DNA of 5,415 nt, from assembly GCA_018818755.1 (NCBI GenBank), contig JAHIRL010000057.1, forward strand, positions 1 through 5,415, in the 5' to 3' direction. This document shows, piece by piece, positions 1 to 4,510 of the stretch. Under the pieces are notes generated by a model, which saw nothing but the letters and a program-made list of their open reading frames with translations, made no database searches and was not told the origin of the DNA. How positions within the stretch are numbered: the first letter of the stretch is position 1; the number at the start of each line of letters is the position of its first letter. The DNA comes from Patescibacteria group bacterium. Lineage in GTDB: Bacteria; Patescibacteriota; Gracilibacteria; UBA1369; LOWO2-01-FULL-3. The translations under genes and the position numbers were made by a program.

Positions 1-192
1 AAGAAAAAGAAAAATGTGAAGGGTTGGCTGATGTTGGTGAGCAGTGCCGGACTCTTTGTTTATTATCTTGTTGGCTTGATTCCTTATGTTGGCTGGGCAC
101 TGTCAATCGTGTTGTTCTTTGTGGGACTTGGAGGATTGGCTTTGCTGAAGGTCGATTCTATTAAGGTTCTGAAGGAGAAGAAGATGTTTTAG
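1..192 (+). CDS. C-terminal end of a membrane protein (5' end outside window)
   Basis: The frame is open from the first base of the window to a TAG at 190-192, giving 63 residues of a protein that starts further left. A lysine-rich stretch (residues 1-7) is followed by two hydrophobic segments, about residues 9-27 and 30-49. They are separated by a Pro-Tyr-Val-Gly-Trp turn (28-32), and the second ends in a small-residue run, GLGGLALL. The tail (50-63) is basic and ends KEKKMF. This is the pattern of a helical hairpin anchored in the cytoplasmic membrane with a charged cytosolic end. The IP-x-x-GW turn and the Gly/Leu ending recall the C-terminal membrane module found after bactofilin-like domains in some bacteria, but that is only a resemblance and the diagnostic part is missing. 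It converges on the tRNA nucleotidyltransferase gene. Codon use looks normal. Function unknown. Confidence 0.72.
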   Translation, partial: KKKKNVKGWLMLVSSAGLFVYYLVGLIPYVGWALSIVLFFVGLGGLALLKVDSIKVLKEKKMF

Positions 193-298
193 ATTTCCTT
201 TTTGCAAGTTCGGCCTTGATTTTGTTGATGTAGTCAACATAGTTGGTGGTTTCCCGGGTTCTCTGGAAACGGAATATAGCTTTTTTCAGCGGCGGGAG
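161..298 (-). other. Possible C-terminal extension of the tRNA nucleotidyltransferase beyond an in-frame TGA
   Basis: Directly after the TGA at 299-301 the same frame continues for 45 codons to a TAA (161-163). The encoded stretch starts LPPLKKAIFRFQR, passes through NYVDYINKIKAELAKRK, and ends in a Ser/Pro-rich tail. It has no Cys or Trp and is rich in Lys and Arg; its middle would form a basic amphipathic helix, and the codon choices resemble those of the gene upstream. If translated, the protein would have about 493 residues and the gene would overlap the convergent membrane-protein gene by 32 bases. The family normally ends close to where the 447-residue protein does, so this would be an extra tail. 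Under a uniform-base model, 45 stop-free codons arise by chance about 11% of the time. Openness alone is therefore weak evidence. It may be a readthrough product, a recently truncated gene, a sequencing error, or chance. Confidence 0.4.
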
Positions 299-1642
299 TC
301 AATTCTTTGAGTTTTTCAGATATGCTTTTGCTTCTTCCGCTGTTTTTATTTCGTGGGCGAGCTGCTTGTCGCGGAGGTCTTCTATTACTGAGCCCAGTTC
401 CTTGCCGGGTTTGAGATTGAGAATTTTCATTATTTCGTCGCCGGAGAGGAGTTGGGCGGGCATAAGTCTGAGCTCGGCGATTTCGTGGCGGTAGAGTTTT
501 TTAAGTCCCTCGTAGGCGGAGAGGTCTAGGGGGGTGATGCCCATGGCGTCGGCACGGTAGAGCTGGAGGAGGTCGGGAAAATCGGGATTTAAAAACCAAT
601 GGCGTTTACGGTTGTCGGGCATTTCGAAGAGGGGCACTACCATCATGTGGTGCTCAATCAACCAGGCTACTTTCTTGATGGATTTTTGGGAAAACTTCAA
701 TCGTTTGAGAATTTTTGTGGCTATCTCCGCTCCTTTTTCGGAGTGGCCGTCGTAGCGGATTCGTTCTTGGTCGCTGGAAAAAGTATCGTATTTGCCAATA
801 TCGTGCAGGAGTGTGGCCCATTTTAGTTCCTTGCTTGGCGGGTCTGCGGGGAGTGGATTTGGATCGGATTCCTCATCGGTCAAAGATTCCAAGCTTTGGA
901 GGCTGTGATCCCAAACATCTCCTTCGTGATGATATTCCAGAGGTTGGGCCAATCCTTTAAGTTTGGTGAGTTCGGGGATGAGGATTTCTAGGGCTCCGAT
1001 TTCGTAAAGCTCTTCCATTGCTCGGCCGGGGTTATCCCCCATTATCATTTTTGTAAGTTCTTCTGCCACTCGCTCGGCGGAAATATTTTTGATCAGTTCA
1101 ACATTTTCTTTGATGGCTTTGTATGTTTCGGGGTGATATTGCATGTCGTATGAATTCTTGAAACGCACGGCTCGCAGGATTCTTAAATGATCTTCCTTGA
1201 TTCTTTCCTCGGGATTACCGATGAAGCGAATTAGCCTTTCCTCCATGTCCTTTTGGCCGTTTGTGTAGTCAAAAATTTCGTCGGTTGTGGGATCGTAAAA
1301 GAGGGCGTTTATTGTGAAGTCTCGGCGTTGGGCATCTTGCTCGGCGTTGGTAAATTCTATGGCGTCTGGTCTGCGGCCATCTGAGTAGCCTGCGTCCGAA
1401 CGAAAAGTTGCGATTTCGAAGTGGTGACCTTTTTCGATTGCTAAAATAACTCCAAACTCTTTGCCGATGGGGATGGTTTTTTCGAGAAGATCTTCAATCT
1501 CGTCCGGCTTGGCCGAGGTGACAATGTCAAAGTCCTTGGGTTCAATTCCAAGGAGCATGTCGCGCACGCAACCTCCGGCCCAGTAGGCCTGATGGCCAGC
1601 TTTTTTGAGAATCTCGACAATTTGGATTGAGGTGGCTTTCAT
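299..1642 (-). CDS. CCA tRNA nucleotidyltransferase / poly(A) polymerase family protein with HD domain
   Basis: This 447-residue protein belongs to the class II nucleotidyltransferases that add or repair the 3'-terminal CCA of tRNA in the cytoplasm from CTP and ATP. Visible motifs, in order: GGCVRD (23-28) in the head; the catalytic carboxylates D37 and D39 in KDFDIVTSA; RRDFTINAL (106-114); the nucleotide-selecting and neck motif EDHLRILRAVRF (150-161); then an HD phosphohydrolase-type domain with YHHEGDVWDH (237-246), LLHDIGK (278-284), GHSEKGA (299-305), EHH (330-332) and RADAMG (363-368). The C-terminal part has the family's typical G-x-EIM and EI-T-EEA-YL pattern (401-442). Motifs alone do not separate full CCA-adding from A-adding or poly(A) enzymes. 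The start ATG (1640-1642) is placed by family alignment and by a TATAAT just upstream; there is no usable Shine-Dalgarno sequence. The gene is divergent from tsaD. It stops at TGA (299-301), but the frame stays open beyond it (see the 161-298 entry). Confidence 0.93.
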   Translation of the reverse strand: MKATSIQIVEILKKAGHQAYWAGGCVRDMLLGIEPKDFDIVTSAKPDEIEDLLEKTIPIGKEFGVILAIEKGHHFEIATFRSDAGYSDGRRPDAIEFTNAEQDAQRRDFTINALFYDPTTDEIFDYTNGQKDMEERLIRFIGNPEERIKEDHLRILRAVRFKNSYDMQYHPETYKAIKENVELIKNISAERVAEELTKMIMGDNPGRAMEELYEIGALEILIPELTKLKGLAQPLEYHHEGDVWDHSLQSLESLTDEESDPNPLPADPPSKELKWATLLHDIGKYDTFSSDQERIRYDGHSEKGAEIATKILKRLKFSQKSIKKVAWLIEHHMMVVPLFEMPDNRKRHWFLNPDFPDLLQLYRADAMGITPLDLSAYEGLKKLYRHEIAELRLMPAQLLSGDEIMKILNLKPGKELGSVIEDLRDKQLAHEIKTAEEAKAYLKNSKN

Positions 1643-1657
1643 ATCCTATATTATACT
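1627..1657 (+). promoter_or_regulatory. Candidate tsaD promoter overlapping the divergent promoter
   Basis: On the plus strand, TTGAGG (1627-1632, four of six matches to TTGACA) lies upstream of two -10-like hexamers: TATATT (1648-1653, 15-base spacer) and TATACT (1652-1657, 19-base spacer). Each matches TATAAT at five of six positions, but neither spacer is ideal. The -10 bases overlap the minus-strand TATAAT, so the two promoters could not be occupied at once. A transcript from here would have a leader of about 28-32 bases with no Shine-Dalgarno sequence (the bases just before the ATG include CTCCT, the opposite sense). Confidence 0.35.
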
Positions 1658-1678
1658 GGAAAAACGGCTTTTTTTCCA
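1650..1678 (-). promoter_or_regulatory. Promoter of the tRNA nucleotidyltransferase gene, giving a near-leaderless mRNA
   Basis: Read on the minus strand, a perfect TATAAT lies at 1655-1650. Seventeen bases upstream is TGGAAA (1678-1673), which matches the TTGACA consensus at four of six positions. The TATAAT ends only seven bases before the ATG at 1642, so transcription should start at or within a base or two of the start codon. The AGGA in between sits one base from the ATG, too close for a normal ribosome-binding site. The -35 hexamer falls inside one arm of the inverted repeat at 1655-1680. Confidence 0.6.
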
Positions 1679-1680
1679 GT
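1655..1680. repeat. Perfect 10-bp inverted repeat between divergent genes, possible operator
   Basis: The arms ACTGGAAAAA (1655-1664) and TTTTTCCAGT (1671-1680) are exact reverse complements separated by CGGCTT. The repeat fills half of the 49-base gap between the nucleotidyltransferase gene and tsaD. It covers the -35 and spacer of the minus-strand promoter and touches the plus-strand -10 candidate. The T run lies inside the right arm instead of after it, so this is not a standard intrinsic terminator in either direction. An operator for a dimeric regulator, or a hairpin at the 5' end of the tsaD mRNA, fits better. Confidence 0.6.
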
Positions 1681-1691
1681 AAACTCCTGGC

Positions 1692-2708
1692 ATGAAAATA
1701 CTTGCGATTGAAAGTTCGTGTGATGAAACTGCTTGCGCCATTGTGGAAGATGGGCGGAAGGTTTTGGCGAATACAGTGGCTTCACAGATAGATATTCATG
1801 CAAAAACCGGCGGGGTGGTGCCGGAAGTGGCGGCGCGGGAGCATGTTTTGAATATTATTCCTGTACTGGATGATTGCTTGCAGGAGGCGGGGCTGGACTG
1901 GGATGATATTGATGCAGTTGCGGTTACACGGGGGCCGGGGCTTTTGAGTTCGCTGATTATCGGAACGCAGACGGCGAATGTGATCTCTTATGTTAAGGGG
2001 AAGCCACTTATCCCTGTTCAGCATATTGTCGGGCACATTTATTCTAATTGGCTTGAGCGAGAGGAGGAGATCGAGTTTCCTGTGATGATTTTGACGGTGA
2101 GTGGCGGACATAATGAGTTGGTTTTGATGCGGGGGCATAATAATTTTAAGGTGCTTGGGGAAACGCGGGATGACGCGGCGGGAGAGGCTTTTGACAAAGT
2201 GGCGCGGATTTTGGGATTGGGGTATCCGGGTGGACCGGCGATTTCTAAGTTAGCTTTGGAGGGAGACGCTACCGCTTTTAGTTTGCCGAGGAGTTATTTG
2301 GAAAAAGGCAGTTTGGACTTTAGTTTTTCGGGCTTAAAAACGGCTTGTTTGACTGTTGTGAAGGAGCATGCCGAAGGTGGAATTAGCGAAAAGTTTAAGG
2401 CGGATTTGGCGGCGAGTTTTCAGGAGGCTGTTTGTGAAGTTTTGAGTGATAAGCTGATGATGGCGGCGGCGAAATATCCGGAGGTGAAGGAGATTCATCT
2501 GGCGGGTGGGGTTTCTGCGAATGGGAGGCTGAGGGAGATGATTGAGGCCAAGGCGGGCGGGCAAATTTTCCGCTATCCTACGGCAATGAAGTTTTGTACG
2601 GATAATGCGGCGATGATTGGGGCCGCCGCCTATTATTTGTATCAGTTGGAACCTCTTAACTATCGATCCTGCTCAAATATTGTGCCGACAACGGAGTTTG
2701 AGATTTAG
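1692..2708 (+). CDS. tsaD: tRNA N6-threonylcarbamoyladenosine synthase catalytic subunit TsaD
   Basis: TsaD (Gcp/Kae1 family) transfers the threonylcarbamoyl group from threonylcarbamoyl-AMP to A37 of tRNAs that read ANN codons, working in bacteria with TsaB and TsaE after TsaC makes the intermediate. The 338 residues match the usual bacterial length. Motifs run in the expected order: MKILAIESSCDET at the N-terminus; VPEVAAREH (43-51); metal-binding H111 and H115 in QHIVGHIYSNW; TVSGGHNEL (135-143); GEAFDKVARILGLGYPGGP (164-182); FSFSGLKTA (210-218); the nucleotide-binding AGGVSANGRLR (271-281); and FCTDNAAMIGAA (301-312), where D304 is the expected metal ligand. The ATG at 1692 is fixed by the conserved N-terminus; no Shine-Dalgarno sequence precedes it. 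It is divergent from the tRNA nucleotidyltransferase gene, and its TAG (2706-2708) overlaps the stop of the convergent unknown gene. tsaB, tsaC and tsaE are not in this window. Confidence 0.97.
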   Translation: MKILAIESSCDETACAIVEDGRKVLANTVASQIDIHAKTGGVVPEVAAREHVLNIIPVLDDCLQEAGLDWDDIDAVAVTRGPGLLSSLIIGTQTANVISYVKGKPLIPVQHIVGHIYSNWLEREEEIEFPVMILTVSGGHNELVLMRGHNNFKVLGETRDDAAGEAFDKVARILGLGYPGGPAISKLALEGDATAFSLPRSYLEKGSLDFSFSGLKTACLTVVKEHAEGGISEKFKADLAASFQEAVCEVLSDKLMMAAAKYPEVKEIHLAGGVSANGRLREMIEAKAGGQIFRYPTAMKFCTDNAAMIGAAAYYLYQLEPLNYRSCSNIVPTTEFEI

Positions 2709-4372
2709 ATTTGCTCCAGATATGATATGAGGTTGAATTCTTTCAGCCGTTTGTTGATTTCTTTGAGACCTTTTACTCTTGTAGCTGCATCATTCTTGCA
2801 AGATTGTCCGGCAATCCTGATTAGTTGATTTAGCAAGCGGTATATTGCACCATAGGGTTTGCTAAGATCTTTCATTTCAACATCTCCGGAAATTTGTTTG
2901 TTCTCCACTTCCGCTTTGATTTCCTGCAATCGTTCTATTAAATTTTTTACATAAATATCTTCCAGATTCCCGTCGTTGCTTTTTTCATTGTAAGCATGGA
3001 AATATCTCTGGCGCAGTGCAAGCAGTAGTTCATCCAGGTGGAGAAGTTTTGCCAGCGCAAAAATATGGATAAAAATATGCTGTTCTTTTGGATGATCAAT
3101 CTCCTGTTCTATTGTTTCTATTAGTTCGCTGATCTTTTCCTGTATTTTTTGGGATACAAAACGATAAGGATTGAGGTTCATATCCTCACAATTGTTGGCT
3201 AGAATTTTTAAATTTCTTACAATTCTTTCTTTTTCTTCCTCGTTCAATTCCCCATCGCTTTTTAGTATTTTCAGTCTTTCACTATATTTCACAATTTCAT
3301 TGTAAAATGAGGAAAGAGTGGCACTTTGTTTTCTCATAAGAAAGAAGATGTCCTGCTGATCCTCTACCAGATATTTCAGACAGGTTTGACTGTGGTTCGC
3401 GCGTTTTGCAATATCGTTTTGGATACCCCAGGTGATTGCTTTTCTGGCTCCAATGGTGAGGCTTGGATTGAGATATCCTTGCAAACGCTCAGAAATGCTG
3501 ACTTTATAAGAATTGCTGACATGCTGCAGTTTTTTCAAAAACTCATTGATACTCTTGATCTGATTTTCGTCTGCAGCTTCTCCATTCATATTTTTCAGGA
3601 TGGCCAGTATGTTCCCGAGAAGATCCACTTCTTTCTCGTAACTTTCTTTTGCGTGATCGGTTCTGCGATAAGCACTTTGCAGATTTTCATAAAAATTAAT
3701 ATGTTTTTTTTGATTTCCGTTGCTTTGGACGCAAAGCAGAGCGCCGGTCTGAGGGCCTTTGGTGACCCGAAGCAGACGATGGTTTGTTTTTTGTTGCGGC
3801 AAATCGGCAACTTCAATTCCTGTTTTAAACATATCTCTGACAGCTTCTATTGCCTCGGCCCGATATCTGATGTCATCATATTTGGGGATGGATTTGCGGG
3901 ATGTTTGATTAGAAGGGAGATATTCTTCCAATCCCAGGTGTGAGAGCAATTTATTGGTGATGAACTGAGGATCAATAATGACGCTGTCCATGAGTTCTTC
4001 ATTTGAGAATTCTGACAAATCCTCTTTTGTGATTTTGATTCTGTCTTCCTTTCTTACGAGCAGTTCCTGCATTGTTTTGATAAGATTTCTTGGCAATTTT
4101 GCAAATTCCTGCGGAGTTTTGCAAAGTTCCGGAGAAAAAGGTGCTCGTTTCATCTGTTCGGTTCTGCTTTTTATACTGTTTGTGAGAGCAGGCAGACGGT
4201 GTGCTTGTTGCCTATCTGTCAGGGTCTCACCTATTGCCTGATTGATATCCTGTTTTAGAGCATCGAAAATTGCCCTATTAAAAACTCCATCGGTCAAAAT
4301 GCAGTATTCTTCCACGGCGTTGTGGGCTTCTTCGCCTTTTTCGGTTGTGGGGAATTTGATATCCAGAGCCAT
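2705..4372 (-). CDS. Hypothetical protein, 555 residues, charged and probably all-helical
   Basis: I do not recognise this protein. The frame has no signal peptide, no membrane segment and no catalytic motif I can name. It is rich in Lys, Glu, Leu, Ile, Asn and Gln, with long stretches of helical character: about residues 85-130, 225-290 (a possible coiled coil around YEKEVDLLGNILAILKNM), 340-395 and 405-460 (including IFIHIFALAKLLHLDELLLAL), and 470-550. A short segment at 197-216 (HRLLRVTKGPQTGALLCVQS) looks more beta-like. The five cysteines are scattered (24, 84, 214, 331, 395), plus one at 525, with no zinc-type pairing. I start at the ATG at 4370-4372. The same frame runs 217 codons further upstream, but that part is antisense to hisS and I reject it. 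No Shine-Dalgarno sequence precedes this ATG; a promoter candidate lies 23-51 bases upstream. The gene converges on tsaD, overlapping it by four bases, and ends in TAA. A soluble scaffold or helical-repeat protein is possible, but unsupported. Confidence 0.82.
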   Translation of the reverse strand: MALDIKFPTTEKGEEAHNAVEEYCILTDGVFNRAIFDALKQDINQAIGETLTDRQQAHRLPALTNSIKSRTEQMKRAPFSPELCKTPQEFAKLPRNLIKTMQELLVRKEDRIKITKEDLSEFSNEELMDSVIIDPQFITNKLLSHLGLEEYLPSNQTSRKSIPKYDDIRYRAEAIEAVRDMFKTGIEVADLPQQKTNHRLLRVTKGPQTGALLCVQSNGNQKKHINFYENLQSAYRRTDHAKESYEKEVDLLGNILAILKNMNGEAADENQIKSINEFLKKLQHVSNSYKVSISERLQGYLNPSLTIGARKAITWGIQNDIAKRANHSQTCLKYLVEDQQDIFFLMRKQSATLSSFYNEIVKYSERLKILKSDGELNEEEKERIVRNLKILANNCEDMNLNPYRFVSQKIQEKISELIETIEQEIDHPKEQHIFIHIFALAKLLHLDELLLALRQRYFHAYNEKSNDGNLEDIYVKNLIERLQEIKAEVENKQISGDVEMKDLSKPYGAIYRLLNQLIRIAGQSCKNDAATRVKGLKEINKRLKEFNLISYLEQI

Positions 4373-4394
4373 TTCGCTTAAATTAAAGGTTGGT

Positions 4395-4423
4395 ATTGTC
4401 GCGTTTTTTTTTGTTTTGGTCAA
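4395..4423 (-). promoter_or_regulatory. Promoter candidate for the unknown 555-residue protein gene
   Basis: On the minus strand TTGACC (4423-4418, five of six matches to TTGACA) and GACAAT (4400-4395, four of six to TATAAT) are separated by exactly 17 bases, which consist mostly of A. The predicted start of transcription would leave a leader of roughly 15 bases before the ATG at 4372, with no Shine-Dalgarno sequence in it. Confidence 0.5.
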
Positions 4424-4440
4424 GTTGAAACAATTTCCCC

Positions 4441-4468
4441 TTGAATCGTTTGGCTTATGTGCTAAAGT
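4441..4468 (+). promoter_or_regulatory. Promoter candidate for hisS with extended -10
   Basis: TTGAAT (4441-4446, four of six matches to TTGACA) and TAAAGT (4463-4468, four of six to TATAAT) are separated by 16 bases. TGC (4460-4462) directly before the -10 gives the TGn extension that can compensate for a weak -10. The leader to the hisS ATG at 4511 would be about 36 bases. I see no T-box-like structure, which would need far more leader than this, and no Shine-Dalgarno sequence. Confidence 0.45.
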
Positions 4469-4510
4469 GTAAGTTAGTCGTTTTGCCCTATTTTTTAACA
4501 AATTTTGGCC

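Noticed and set aside
249..290. Possible terminator hairpin (GTTTCC 249-254 with GGAAAC 265-270) and a T run at 281-286
   Set aside because: The stem is only six base pairs with a ten-base loop, and the T run starts ten bases after it, so it lacks intrinsic-terminator layout.
299..301. Selenocysteine insertion at the TGA
   Set aside because: No stable hairpin of bacterial SECIS type is visible directly downstream, and no selenocysteine is known at this position in the family.
243..960. Plus-strand open frames at 243-494, 599-826 and 715-960
   Set aside because: They are antisense to the conserved tRNA nucleotidyltransferase gene (the first partly to its possible tail) and show no recognisable protein features.
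1782..2564. Minus-strand open frames at 1782-2138 and 2334-2564
   Set aside because: They lie opposite conserved tsaD motifs and have the Arg/His/Pro-rich composition typical of antisense reading.
3326..4472. Plus-strand open frames at 3326-3943, 3978-4241 and 4242-4472, the first coding for 205 residues
   Set aside because: They are opposite the long unknown gene. Their Phe/Ser/Cys-rich composition is what antisense of a Lys/Glu-rich helical protein produces, and none has a promoter or ribosome-binding site.
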